Positions 34,617-43,118 of a stretch of DNA of 64,000 bases are shown piece by piece (position 1 is the first letter of the stretch; each line of letters begins with the position of its first letter). Location: positions 2,614,362 through 2,678,361 of the forward strand of contig NZ_BROD01000001.1 in NCBI RefSeq assembly GCF_024345225.1. Reading direction: 5' to 3'. The translations under genes were made by a program, and so were the position numbers. This DNA comes from Clostridium sp. TW13 (lineage in GTDB: Bacteria; Bacillota; Clostridia; Clostridiales; Clostridiaceae). The notes beneath the pieces were generated by a model, which ran no database searches, was not told the DNA's origin, and saw only the letters and a list, made by a program, of their open reading frames with translations.

Positions 34617-35618
34617 TCAAATTAATTTTTTCACACTATTTCTTTCTACAATATCATAAGATATGTATTGATTTGTGTTTATATCATCTGTTTCTTCTAT
34701 TTTATTAAGCAAACATATTGCTGCAACTTTTCCCACTTCTTCTTGATAGTACTCTACAGTAGTAAGGGCTGGTTCTATAAATCTAGATAGTTTATTATTT
34801 CCTATACCTACTATAGAACATTGCTCTGGTACATTTACACCTATGTTCTTTAGATAACTTATTGCTCCCAAGGCCATATTATCATTTACTGAAAAAACTG
34901 CTGTAGGTTTTCTAGTTTGTGATTTATTCCAAATCTTCTCCATAGCATTTACTCCAGATTCTATGGAAAAATCTCCGTATTCTATCCATTTCTCACTTAT
35001 TTTTAAGTTATGTTCTTTCATAGCCTCCATAAATCCATAATATCTTTCATACTTTACAGCTATATCTTCTTTATCTACATTTATAAATGCTATATCTTTA
35101 TGATTATTATCAATTAGTAAATTTGTTAACTTTTTAGCTGCTGAAAAATCATCATGAATTATGCATTGAAATCCTTGAATTTCTTGTCCTATTATTACTA
35201 TAGGAATATTTACCTTTTCTAAAATATCTTTATGTCTCTCTGTAATCTCAGTACACATGAATATAATGCCATCTAATTGTTTAGTCTGTAATATTTTTAA
35301 ATAACTTAATTCTTCTTCAATAGATAGGTTAGTATTTGCTAGAATTAAATCATAATCTCTATTATTACATTCCTGAGTTATTCCATCTACCACTTTACTT
35401 ACAGTCTCAGACCTAACTTGAGGAATTATCACACCTATGGTATTTGTTCTCTTAGTTTTTAGAGATTTAGCTATATTATTAGGAATATATCCTGTCTGCT
35501 CTATTACTAACTCTATTTTTTTTCTTAAATCTTCACTTACATATCCTGAATTATTAATTACTCTTGACACTGTTGATGGCGCTACGCCTGCTAAATCTGC
35601 AATATCTTTTATTTTCAT
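34617..35618 (-). CDS. scrR: LacI-family sucrose regulator
   Basis: Regulator of 333 residues with a LacI helix-turn-helix (IKDIADLAGVAPSTVSRVIN), a hinge and a periplasmic-binding-like effector domain. First gene of an operon with scrK and scrB from its own promoter at 35652-35680. The two AAATCGATT operators upstream of scrA are the probable targets. I see no such site at its own promoter, so autoregulation is not indicated. The effector is probably a sugar phosphate; that is inference. Confidence 0.9.
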   Translation of the reverse strand: MKIKDIADLAGVAPSTVSRVINNSGYVSEDLRKKIELVIEQTGYIPNNIAKSLKTKRTNTIGVIIPQVRSETVSKVVDGITQECNNRDYDLILANTNLSIEEELSYLKILQTKQLDGIIFMCTEITERHKDILEKVNIPIVIIGQEIQGFQCIIHDDFSAAKKLTNLLIDNNHKDIAFINVDKEDIAVKYERYYGFMEAMKEHNLKISEKWIEYGDFSIESGVNAMEKIWNKSQTRKPTAVFSVNDNMALGAISYLKNIGVNVPEQCSIVGIGNNKLSRFIEPALTTVEYYQEEVGKVAAICLLNKIEETDDINTNQYISYDIVERNSVKKLI

Positions 35619-35651
35619 AGTTAATCACCTATTTCATTATTATACTTATAT

Positions 35652-35680
35652 ATTATATCTGTCCTAGCGCCTATGTACAA
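35652..35680 (-). promoter_or_regulatory. Promoter of scrR-scrK-scrB
   Basis: TTGTAC -35 (35675-35680), 17-bp spacer and TATAAT -10 (35652-35657) on the minus strand, giving a start about 30 bp before scrR. Confidence 0.7.
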
Positions 35681-35722
35681 TCAACTATAAAAATTCAGAT
35701 AAATATCTTTATTTTTATATCA

Positions 35723-35819
35723 AAATAAATTCCTTGAGATTTTTAGCTAAATAAAATGTATGAAAAATATAAGTATAATCCATCATTTCTGTCGCTTTGT
35801 CTCCTCAAGGAATTTATTT
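35723..35819 (-). terminator. Long-range 16-bp inverted repeat after scrA
   Basis: AAATAAATTCCTTGAG (35723-35738) is the exact complement of 35804-35819, with 65 nt between. On the minus strand TTTTGATAT follows, so it may end the scrA transcript. The loop is unusually long and could also be a small RNA body. Confidence 0.5.
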
Positions 35820-35833
35820 ATATTTATAATAAA

Positions 35834-37204
35834 TTATTCTTCATCTTTAAATCCTAAAACTAAAGTTGTTGCAAAAGCTACTCCAAAGGCTAGTAGTAAT
35901 CCTGCTATATACGCTACCATTGAATGAGCTGGTATTAATGCTAATCCTGGAATTCCTGTAACACCTATTCCAGTCATACCAACCTTCATAAATACTACAA
36001 ATCCTCCACCTACAGCTCCACCAATAGCTGCTGCTATAAATGGTTTAACTAACTTTAAGTTAACTCCGAAAATAGCTGCTTCTGTAATACCAAGTAAGCA
36101 TGAGAATGATGCTGGTGCTGCTACTGATTTTAACTTAGCGTTCTTTGTCTTGAAGTATACTGCTAATGATGCTCCACCTTGTGCTACATTACACATAGAC
36201 CAAATTGGTAATAAGAAGTTTATTCCTATCGCTTTATTTGCTAAAAGTCCTGCTTCAACTGCATGGAAACTGTGGTGCATTCCTGTTATAACTATTGCTG
36301 AATAAGTTCCACCAAATAAGATACCTGCAAAAACTCCTACAGAGTTATATAAATGTTGAAGTCCAAAAGAAATTCCATCACCTATTAATCTTCCTACTGG
36401 TCCTATTACAAAGAATGTAAATATTGCTGAAATTATTAATGTTAAAAATGGTGTTAATAATATATCTAAAGCATCTGGTACGATCTTTCTTATTCTCTTT
36501 TCAAGGAATCCCATAACCAATACTGCTAATAATATTGGTAAAACTGTTCCTTGGTATCCAACCATTGCTACCTTCAATCCGAATACATCTATAGTATTCT
36601 TTATTCCTTCACCCATTGTCCACGCATTTTGTAAGTTAGGATGAATCATTATTGCTCCTAATGCTGCTGCTAGATATGGATTCGCTCCAAATTCTTTAGC
36701 TGCACTAAATGCTACTATAACTGGTAAGAATACAAAGGCTGCATTAGAGAACATATCTAATAATATATATATTCCGCTTTTTGAATCTACAACATGGAAG
36801 TTACTTAACATCCCCATTGTTCCCATTAACAATCCACTTGCAACTATAACAGGTATAATTGGTACGAAAATATTTGAAAGAACTCTAGCAAACTTTTGGA
36901 ACCAATTTAGATTCTTTTCTGCTTCCTTCTTTTGTTCACTTAAGCTTGTAGCTTTGATTTCGTTCTTATTTAATATTGAATCATAAACTTTATTTACTGC
37001 TCCTTGGCCAATGATTATTTGAAATTGTCCTGAGTTGAAAAATGCTCCCTTAACCCCGTCTAAAGCTTCTAATCCAGCTTTATCAATTTTCGTGTCATCA
37101 TTTAAAATTAGTCTTAATCTTGTAGCACAATGTGCTATACTTTGGATGTTTTCTTGTCCACCAATTAATTTCACAATGTCCGTTCCTAATTTTTCGTAAT
37201 TCAT
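35834..37204 (-). CDS. scrA: Sucrose-specific PTS enzyme IIBC
   Basis: Imports and phosphorylates sucrose. The 456 residues hold an N-terminal EIIB domain (about 1-90; phospho-Cys in AHCATRLRL) and an EIIC membrane domain with about ten spans (about 105-450). There is no IIA domain, so IIA must come from another PTS protein. An in-frame ATG 45 bp upstream lacks a ribosome-binding site; the ATG at 37204 has GGGAGG with a 9-bp spacer. Transcribed alone from a promoter under two ScrR-type operators. Confidence 0.95.
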   Translation of the reverse strand: MNYEKLGTDIVKLIGGQENIQSIAHCATRLRLILNDDTKIDKAGLEALDGVKGAFFNSGQFQIIIGQGAVNKVYDSILNKNEIKATSLSEQKKEAEKNLNWFQKFARVLSNIFVPIIPVIVASGLLMGTMGMLSNFHVVDSKSGIYILLDMFSNAAFVFLPVIVAFSAAKEFGANPYLAAALGAIMIHPNLQNAWTMGEGIKNTIDVFGLKVAMVGYQGTVLPILLAVLVMGFLEKRIRKIVPDALDILLTPFLTLIISAIFTFFVIGPVGRLIGDGISFGLQHLYNSVGVFAGILFGGTYSAIVITGMHHSFHAVEAGLLANKAIGINFLLPIWSMCNVAQGGASLAVYFKTKNAKLKSVAAPASFSCLLGITEAAIFGVNLKLVKPFIAAAIGGAVGGGFVVFMKVGMTGIGVTGIPGLALIPAHSMVAYIAGLLLAFGVAFATTLVLGFKDEE

Positions 37205-37294
37205 AAAAATTCCTCCCTCTTTTTTTATCTGTTCCAATCGTTTACACAAACATCAAACAAAAATATTTTCCCCCTACACTACAATTTGATGCAT

Positions 37295-37312
37295 AGAAAA
37301 TCGATTCCACAT
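37295..37312. promoter_or_regulatory. ScrR-type operator 1
   Basis: AGAAAATCGATTCCACAT. It shares 16 of 18 positions with operator 2, centre-to-centre 46 bp, around the palindromic core AATCGATT. It lies in the scrA leader. Confidence 0.75.
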
Positions 37313-37340
37313 CCTTTTAAAAATTTGATATGTGATACTC

Positions 37341-37358
37341 AAAAAATCGATTTCACAT
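37341..37358. promoter_or_regulatory. ScrR-type operator 2
   Basis: AAAAAATCGATTTCACAT lies immediately downstream of the predicted scrA transcription start near 37365, where a bound LacI-type dimer would block transcription. The core AAATCGATTT is a perfect palindrome. Confidence 0.78.
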
Positions 37359-37371
37359 ATCTTATGATTGG

Positions 37372-37400
37372 ATTATATCACGAGGTATTTTTCTTTGCAA
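37372..37400 (-). promoter_or_regulatory. Promoter of scrA
   Basis: TTGCAA -35 (37395-37400), exact 17-bp spacer and TATAAT -10 (37372-37377) on the minus strand. A weak cre-like TGTAAACGATTGGA lies at about 37233-37246 in the leader. From 37401 to 37651 I see only AT-rich sequence without a gene. Confidence 0.72.
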
Positions 37401-37651
37401 TATATATTTTAAAACTTTTTCATTTTATTTTTTTCCAAAATAATTTCATAAATTATGGATTTTGTAGTAATAAAATGGTAGCCAATTATAACCACCATTT
37501 TATTACCCTAATTATTCTATTCTTAATGCTTTCATAAATCTTTAGAAAAATTCTTATCTGCCTTTTCAAAGTTTTCTATAACCTTAATTTAAATTTTCAC
37601 ACACCATAAATCTGCAACCATATTATTTAGTAAGTTAGTATAATCATATAT

Positions 37652-38086
37652 TCAATCTTCACCTATTAATTTTTTATAATTCTCTACAAGTTGTATAAAT
37701 TGACTACTATCTCCACCAATGTCTGGATGATACTTCTTTGCTAATTCTCTAAACTTGCTTCTTATAGTATCAATAGAAGAGTTGGCAGGAAGACCCAAAC
37801 TTGATAGAAGTGAAATATCATACATTCCCTCTGATATCATCCCATTCTCTTTATAATATTGAAAATAAACCTGATAAAAATATTCTTCAAACACTTCTTT
37901 TAACTTTTCATGATTCATTTTCCTTAAACTGTTCATATTATATTTTACTGAACTATCATTGTTGTCCTTTGTTGAAAAGTATTCATTCCATATATATTTT
38001 TGACATTGATTAAAATGTATATTTTGAAATCTAATATGTGCTTCAAGCTTCTTTAACTGTCTTAATTTGTGTTTCAATTCACCCAT
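37652..38086 (-). CDS. Small J-domain protein
   Basis: Protein of 144 residues ending in a compact J domain (about 90-144) with the Hsp70-stimulating HPD triad in AKKYHPDIGGD and FRELAK helix II features. The N-terminal 85 residues are basic and helical with no known domain and no Gly/Phe or zinc region, so this is a class III-type cochaperone, not DnaJ itself. GGGGG lies 11 bp before the ATG. Monocistronic. Partner DnaK is inferred from the HPD motif. Confidence 0.82.
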   Translation of the reverse strand: MGELKHKLRQLKKLEAHIRFQNIHFNQCQKYIWNEYFSTKDNNDSSVKYNMNSLRKMNHEKLKEVFEEYFYQVYFQYYKENGMISEGMYDISLLSSLGLPANSSIDTIRSKFRELAKKYHPDIGGDSSQFIQLVENYKKLIGED

Positions 38087-38312
38087 AATTTAATAATCCC
38101 CCTACATTAACTTCATTTAATCTTATGCACTTACTATTGTTTTTTATGTAGTCAATATATAACTTTGCTTAACATATATTAAGAATTAAAATTCACAATC
38201 TATTTTTGATTTCTACACTCTACTTCAGCTAAACATCAAATAAGTTAAATAGCATTAACATGAACAATGGATCGAATAAAACTATTTAGGTTAGACTTGT
38301 TTAGCAGATTAG

Positions 38313-38355
38313 CAAAAAAATAAGCAGTTGCTATAATTAAAAGCTACTGCTTATT
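38313..38355 (-). terminator. Terminator of the YhgE-type gene
   Basis: AATAAGCAGT/ACTGCTTATT stem with TTTTTTT on the minus strand, about 30 bp past the stop. Confidence 0.8.
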
Positions 38356-38382
38356 ACCATTTTAAACTATGAAAGTTCTAAT

Positions 38383-40704
38383 TTATGCAACCTTAGAATT
38401 TATAATAGCCTGTCTACCGTTTTTACTTAAATTAATTAACTCTCTTATCAAAAATCCCCCTAGTAAAAATACTACAATAAAAATCAACATTACAAACATG
38501 TTATGATTTAATACTGACTGATTTATACCTGATATTGTCATTCTAAGCGTACTTACTGAATAAGTCATAGGCACTATTTTATTCACAATTCTATAAAACA
38601 TAGGTGCTGTTTCTATAGGGAAAGTCCCTGCTGAAGAGGATAGTTGTAATAATAGTAATATAAACATCACAGCTCCTCCTAATGCTCCTATTGCATGAGA
38701 TACTCCATATGAAACACTAAAGAATGTTATTGAAATAACTGAATTTATTATACAAAATTGAGGCACACTCACTGGATTTATTCCTATTATTTTTATAGCA
38801 GCGTAACTTAATATTAATGCTTGTAAAACTACTAATCCACAACCTACCATAAAACTTCCAAAGAAGCTATTGATTAATTTAATATTAAATACTTTTTTTG
38901 ACTTTGCTATTGAAAGTATTGTACCAATAATCATTGCTCCTAGCCACATAGACATTGATATAAAATATGGTGCCAAGCCTTCACCATAATATTTCACATT
39001 ATTAATATCATTTTCTTTTATATCTACTGGCTTTGAAACGAAATTAGACATACTATCAGAGCTGAATTTAAGTTTTGTGTCCATCTTATCATATCCACTA
39101 TTTAAGCCATTTCTAAGCTTAGTTGTTCCTTCGGTTGCTGTCTGTAAACCATCACTTAAAGTCTTTGCCCCATTACTTATTGTTGCTAATCCAGAAGATA
39201 ATTCACCTGTCTTTTGACATATTGTACTCAAACCATTTTCTAGCTTTAAATTACCATCATTAACAGCTTGTAGACCATTTTCCAATCTTGTTGCACCACC
39301 ATTTAACTGTTCTAATCCATTGGATAAATCTCCTGTCTTAGCTGTAACAGTATTTAAGGCAATAAGTACACTGCTGCTCCCAGTTTGAATATCTTCAGCT
39401 CCTCCAATTAATTTATCCAACCCAGAATTCAATTTACTTTGAGTACTAGATAAGCCATCTGCTAGAGTATTAACTCCATTTGATATCTGACTTGAGCCTG
39501 TCTTAAGTTTATCCAAATTGCTTGAAAGCTGATGAATTGAGTTTGCTGCTTTGCTTATTGGTGCTTCATTACTATCACTAGTGCCACTTACACTAATCTT
39601 ATCTAAAGCAGTAATTCCTGCTATAAGCTTCTGTTTATCAGCCTGACTTAAATTAGAATTTTTAATAGCATCTAGCTCATAATGTAATACTGAATCTGAT
39701 TTCTTTATACTATCTGCTAATACACCAAATGAAGTATCAAGTTGTCCAGCACCCTGCGCAATAGCCCCTACATTTGCATCTAGCGTAGATGCACCACTAA
39801 TTAATGGCTTAATTGAACTATTACTTTGAGTTAAGCTATTTTTTGCTGTCTTTAATCCACTAACCAACTCTTCTGAACCATTTACTATTTTACTTTGCCC
39901 ATTTGCAATTTCCATTAATCCTAAAGAAAGTTTCTTGGAACCTGTTACTGCTGCATTAATACCGCCTGTTAACTTACTACTTCCATCAAATAATTCTTGA
40001 GTTCCATCTTGAAGCCTTCCCACAGAAGCAGTTGCTGTATTTAAGGCATTTTGAAGTTTCACAGAACCATTTGCGGCGCTTTCAGCTCCATCGGCTAATC
40101 TCTCACTTCCATTTAAAAGTTTCTCAGTACCAACTTGAAGTTTTTCCACTCCATTACCTGCATCCTTAATAGATACTTTAACATCATATAAACTGTTTAC
40201 TAAAGATTTTGAAACTTCTTTTTGAATATTAGAACTTACTTCTGTTTTAATCGCTTCTGCAGCTTTTAATGAAATCTGAGAGAAAACAAAATTTTTACCT
40301 TTATTGGGAATATAAATTATCTCTGAGTTTTTAGTGTTTCCACTCTGAGCATTTGCAATATTTTCAGAAAAGTCTTCAGGAATTTCTACTACTGCATAGT
40401 ATTTTGTTCCTTTTACTCCATCCATAGCCTCTTCCTGAGTTACAAATCTCCAGTCCACCTTTTTGTTATCCTTAAGATTCTTCTCTATATCTTTACCCAA
40501 TGCATATTCTTTTCCATCTTTTGTTGTAGACTTATCCATATTTACAAAAGCTACTGGCACATTATCAAGCTTATTATAAACATCCCAAACGCTAAGAAGA
40601 TAAATACATGAATATAACATCGGCACAAATATCACAGCAATAATTGCTATAGAAACAATTATTTTCATTGATCTCTTATTATCTTTTGTTTCCTTTAACT
40701 TCAC
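38383..40704 (-). CDS. YhgE/Pip-domain membrane protein (ABC-2-like)
   Basis: Protein of 773 residues. It has an N-terminal membrane anchor (about 14-36) and a YhgE/Pip extracellular region. Residues about 175-560 form a long helical region built of recurring LxxGxxxLxxG units. The C-terminal block (about 580-760) has five or six spans resembling ABC-2 permeases. Relatives include phage-infection protein Pip and YhgE. In clostridia and lactobacilli such genes often stand beside a TetR regulator, as here (divergent, 40885). Probably surface-exposed transport or lysis-related; function not assignable. Confidence 0.85.
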   Translation of the reverse strand: MKLKETKDNKRSMKIIVSIAIIAVIFVPMLYSCIYLLSVWDVYNKLDNVPVAFVNMDKSTTKDGKEYALGKDIEKNLKDNKKVDWRFVTQEEAMDGVKGTKYYAVVEIPEDFSENIANAQSGNTKNSEIIYIPNKGKNFVFSQISLKAAEAIKTEVSSNIQKEVSKSLVNSLYDVKVSIKDAGNGVEKLQVGTEKLLNGSERLADGAESAANGSVKLQNALNTATASVGRLQDGTQELFDGSSKLTGGINAAVTGSKKLSLGLMEIANGQSKIVNGSEELVSGLKTAKNSLTQSNSSIKPLISGASTLDANVGAIAQGAGQLDTSFGVLADSIKKSDSVLHYELDAIKNSNLSQADKQKLIAGITALDKISVSGTSDSNEAPISKAANSIHQLSSNLDKLKTGSSQISNGVNTLADGLSSTQSKLNSGLDKLIGGAEDIQTGSSSVLIALNTVTAKTGDLSNGLEQLNGGATRLENGLQAVNDGNLKLENGLSTICQKTGELSSGLATISNGAKTLSDGLQTATEGTTKLRNGLNSGYDKMDTKLKFSSDSMSNFVSKPVDIKENDINNVKYYGEGLAPYFISMSMWLGAMIIGTILSIAKSKKVFNIKLINSFFGSFMVGCGLVVLQALILSYAAIKIIGINPVSVPQFCIINSVISITFFSVSYGVSHAIGALGGAVMFILLLLQLSSSAGTFPIETAPMFYRIVNKIVPMTYSVSTLRMTISGINQSVLNHNMFVMLIFIVVFLLGGFLIRELINLSKNGRQAIINSKVA

Positions 40705-40795
40705 CTTACTCCCTCCTAAATATAATTATTTTTATCAACACTTGTTCATTAACCGATATATGTGTATTATAGTATTAGTGTCGAATTACTTCAAT

Positions 40796-40856
40796 CATCA
40801 ATATCTTGCAGTTTGATGATTATCCCACACATAAACAACATGTGTTGATTATCCAA
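40796..40856. promoter_or_regulatory. Dyad sites in the YhgE/TetR divergent promoter
   Basis: ATCATCAA and TTGATGAT form an 8-bp inverted repeat separated by 11 nt near 40796-40822. CAACATGTGTTG is a perfect 12-bp palindrome near 40840-40851. These are the likely operators of the adjacent TetR protein. Confidence 0.5.
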
Positions 40857-40884
40857 CATATTTTTTAGGAGGATTTTATATATT

Positions 40885-41445
40885 ATGGACGAACAAAAAA
40901 TTGATAGACGTGTAAGAAAAACTAAAAGCACTCTACTGCGATGTTTAACTGAACTCATGTCTAAAAAGAAAATAAACGATATTACAGTAAAAGAGCTTAC
41001 TGATTTAGCAGACGTAAATAGATCAACTTTCTATCTCTACTATAAGGATATATTTGATATGTTAGAACAAGTGGAATCTGAAATGCTTGAAGAGTTCAAG
41101 AAAGTTTTTCATATAATTGCCAAGGACAATAATGATACTAAGTTATTATATTTTTATACATATATCTTTGAATATGTACAAAATAATGCTGAAATGTGCA
41201 AAATACTCTTAGGTCCTGATGGTGACAACTCATTTAAAGAAAAATTTAAAAAAGTAATCCTTCAGACAAAACCTCCATTTGGTGATTCAATTCCCCAAAT
41301 CAAAATGCATTACCTAAGACCATATGCCATATCTGGCTGTATAGGCCTAATACAGCAGTGGATTGAAGATGGGTTAGATATTCCGCCTAAAGACATGGCT
41401 GTAATAACAACTGAAATAATCAATAAGCTTACAAAAGATTTGTAA
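40885..41445 (+). CDS. TetR/AcrR-family regulator
   Basis: Regulator of 186 residues. It has an N-terminal TetR helix-turn-helix (INDITVKELTDLADVNRSTFYLYYKDIF, about residues 30-58) and a C-terminal helical domain of the DhaS/TetR_C type. It is divergent from the YhgE-type membrane protein and shares its promoter region, so local repression of that gene is the reasonable inference. TTTTTTAGGAGG lies before the ATG. Ligand unknown. Confidence 0.87.
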   Translation: MDEQKIDRRVRKTKSTLLRCLTELMSKKKINDITVKELTDLADVNRSTFYLYYKDIFDMLEQVESEMLEEFKKVFHIIAKDNNDTKLLYFYTYIFEYVQNNAEMCKILLGPDGDNSFKEKFKKVILQTKPPFGDSIPQIKMHYLRPYAISGCIGLIQQWIEDGLDIPPKDMAVITTEIINKLTKDL

Positions 41446-41601
41446 ACATCCATCTTTTTACACTACTTAAACAGAAGCAAAGACTATAAAAATTATATTG
41501 CACAACCTGTCCTTGTTAAATATTTGTATTTATAAAGTTGTTTAGTATATAATTAAACAAATAGCAATTTATAAACTAGAATAGATAGAGGAGATTTTAT
41601 T

Positions 41602-41853
41602 ATGCTTGAATACAAATTTGATACTCAATTATTAATTGAAGGACATGATCTTTCTGAAGATGCGATTAACGAATATATTACAAACAATATTGAAGGTGAT
41701 TGTTTACTAGCTGTTGGAGATGATGAACTAATTAAAATTCATTTTCATACCAACACACCATGGAAGGTTCTTGAATATTGTGCTTCATTAGGCGATATCC
41801 ACGACGTAGTTATAGAAAACATGGACCGCCAAGCTAATGGGCTTCAAGGTTAA
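41602..41853 (+). CDS. Stand-alone FakA/DAK2-associated domain, 83 residues
   Basis: The sequence (LEYKFDTQLLIEG near the start, then GDCLLAVGDDELIKIHFHTN and PWKVLEYCASLGDIHDVVIE) matches the domain after the DAK2 kinase domain in fatty-acid kinase FakA. Here it is alone, with neither kinase nor DegV part. The ribosome-binding site GAGGAG is good, an independent terminator follows, and there is no flanking kinase debris. It is therefore probably a genuine small protein, not a pseudogene fragment. Role unknown. Confidence 0.75.
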   Translation: MLEYKFDTQLLIEGHDLSEDAINEYITNNIEGDCLLAVGDDELIKIHFHTNTPWKVLEYCASLGDIHDVVIENMDRQANGLQG

Positions 41854-41921
41854 TTAGTATTTTCCCACTCATATGTAAAAACTCTTTATAACCCTGATAA
41901 AATTTGCAGGATTTAAAATAC

Positions 41922-41961
41922 AAAAAAGAAGGACTTCCATTTTACAGGAATTCCTTCTTTC
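41922..41961. terminator. Terminator after the FakA-like small gene
   Basis: AAAGAAGGA...CTTCC pairs with GGAATTCCTTCTTT in an imperfect stem, T-rich on the plus strand and preceded by an A-run, so it may act in both directions. Confidence 0.7.
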
Positions 41962-42084
41962 TTATGTAATAATTTATTCTTTTGTTTTCTGTTAATGTTG
42001 CGCTAAAAGTTATCTAATATATTTTAAAATAAACTCGCATAGCACCTTCATCATTAGTACTGGGGTTATAATTCTATACTAAGA

Positions 42085-42429
42085 CTATTCTTTAACTAAT
42101 ACATCATTGATTGATATATCGTCTTGTCCTATATCTCCAAGCCCAACATATGCTTCATCACCTTTTGTAATTGATTTTGCATCTTTATCTTTACTTGTAT
42201 TTACAAGACCCTTTACTTTAACTGATTTAATTGTCTTTCCATCTCTCTTAATTGTAACAACATCACCGTCATTTAATGTTCCTTTTTCTACTTTACCAAT
42301 TGCAAATGTTCCTTCACTATTAGTTGTTTTCACATCTTTAACTGAAAATTCAAATGAACTTGAGCTTCCACAAGCAACTAGTCCAAAACATAAACATAAG
42401 GTAATACCGAATAAAATTATTTTCTTCAC
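42085..42429 (-). CDS. Lipoprotein with EF-Tu-domain-2-like barrel
   Basis: A 114-residue lipoprotein. The signal peptide KKIILFGITLCLCFGLVAC has an LVAC lipobox and is followed by a Ser-rich linker. The rest (about 30-114) reads like translation-factor domain 2. TFAIGKVEKGTLNDGDVVTI resembles the GRVERGTLKVGDEVEI strand of EF-Tu, and GDEAYVGLGDIGQDDI resembles GDNVGLLLRGIKREDI. I start at GTG 42429, which has GGTGG 9 bp upstream; the longer ATG start would spoil the signal peptide. Monocistronic. Function unknown. Confidence 0.8.
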   Translation of the reverse strand: MKKIILFGITLCLCFGLVACGSSSSFEFSVKDVKTTNSEGTFAIGKVEKGTLNDGDVVTIKRDGKTIKSVKVKGLVNTSKDKDAKSITKGDEAYVGLGDIGQDDISINDVLVKE

Positions 42430-43118
42430 TTTAATATTCCACCTTCCACATCCCAAATCATGGTTTTATATGTTAAGCCAAAAACTTAACAACTTTAATT
42501 CTAAATAGCTAAATAAATATAATACCGATTTAAAAATCATAACTGCTTATATTAATAATTTTAGTAGCTTAGCGAAATTGTTTTAAAGATATCTATCATT
42601 TCAGATTAAAATGCTTGAAAATTATCACATAACTCTGGCATTATATTCCCCTTTATAGTAAGCTAATTGCACTTACTTCCCCCTATTTGTTTAAATAAAC
42701 CGTACTAATAATTGGTTTTATTAATATCACTAAAATCAATCTCCTAAATTATTTTACATAAATTCATAAAACAATATGTTAACAAACTGTTAATTTTATA
42801 AAATTGATGTTGTTTTATAACTTTTTTTGTAGATACATATACTAATTTGTCACGCAATTTAGAATATCTTTACTTATACAATATTCTAAATAATTTGCTC
42901 AAAGCTAGATACTTGAATATATTTCGTAGAATATATTGAAAAATGGCTTTATCTTGACTAGCCCACTTATTTCTAGCACGCGCATTTCACCACTATATCA
43001 ACTACAAGTTAAATTATTCTACTATACTTCGTTTGAATATATAATGATATGATTGTACACTTGTATTAGTAAATATTTACTTTAAAATTATCATAGTGTT
43101 TCAAACGGAGGAATGTAT
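42430..43118. other. Long AT-rich gap before the XRE-receiver gene
   Basis: No gene recognised. Features seen are a perfect 11-bp stem ATTTAGAATAT/ATATTCTAAAT (42857-42867, 42881-42891; no U-run) and a duplicated AATATATT near 42917-42938. The gap is long enough for a small RNA or an extended leader, but I cannot support one. Confidence 0.4.

Noticed and set aside
37286-37537. 83-codon plus-strand frame upstream of scrA
   Set aside because: It runs across the scrA operators and promoter, has no ribosome-binding site and low-complexity composition.
39060-40150. Regularly spaced similar segments, first thought to be a tandem DNA repeat or CRISPR-like array
   Set aside because: They encode the LxxGxxxLxxG repeats of the YhgE-type protein in one open frame; DNA units are neither identical nor separated by spacers.
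42857-42891. Perfect 11-bp hairpin upstream of the XRE-receiver gene as a terminator
   Set aside because: No U-run on either strand and no gene ending nearby; kept only as an unexplained dyad.
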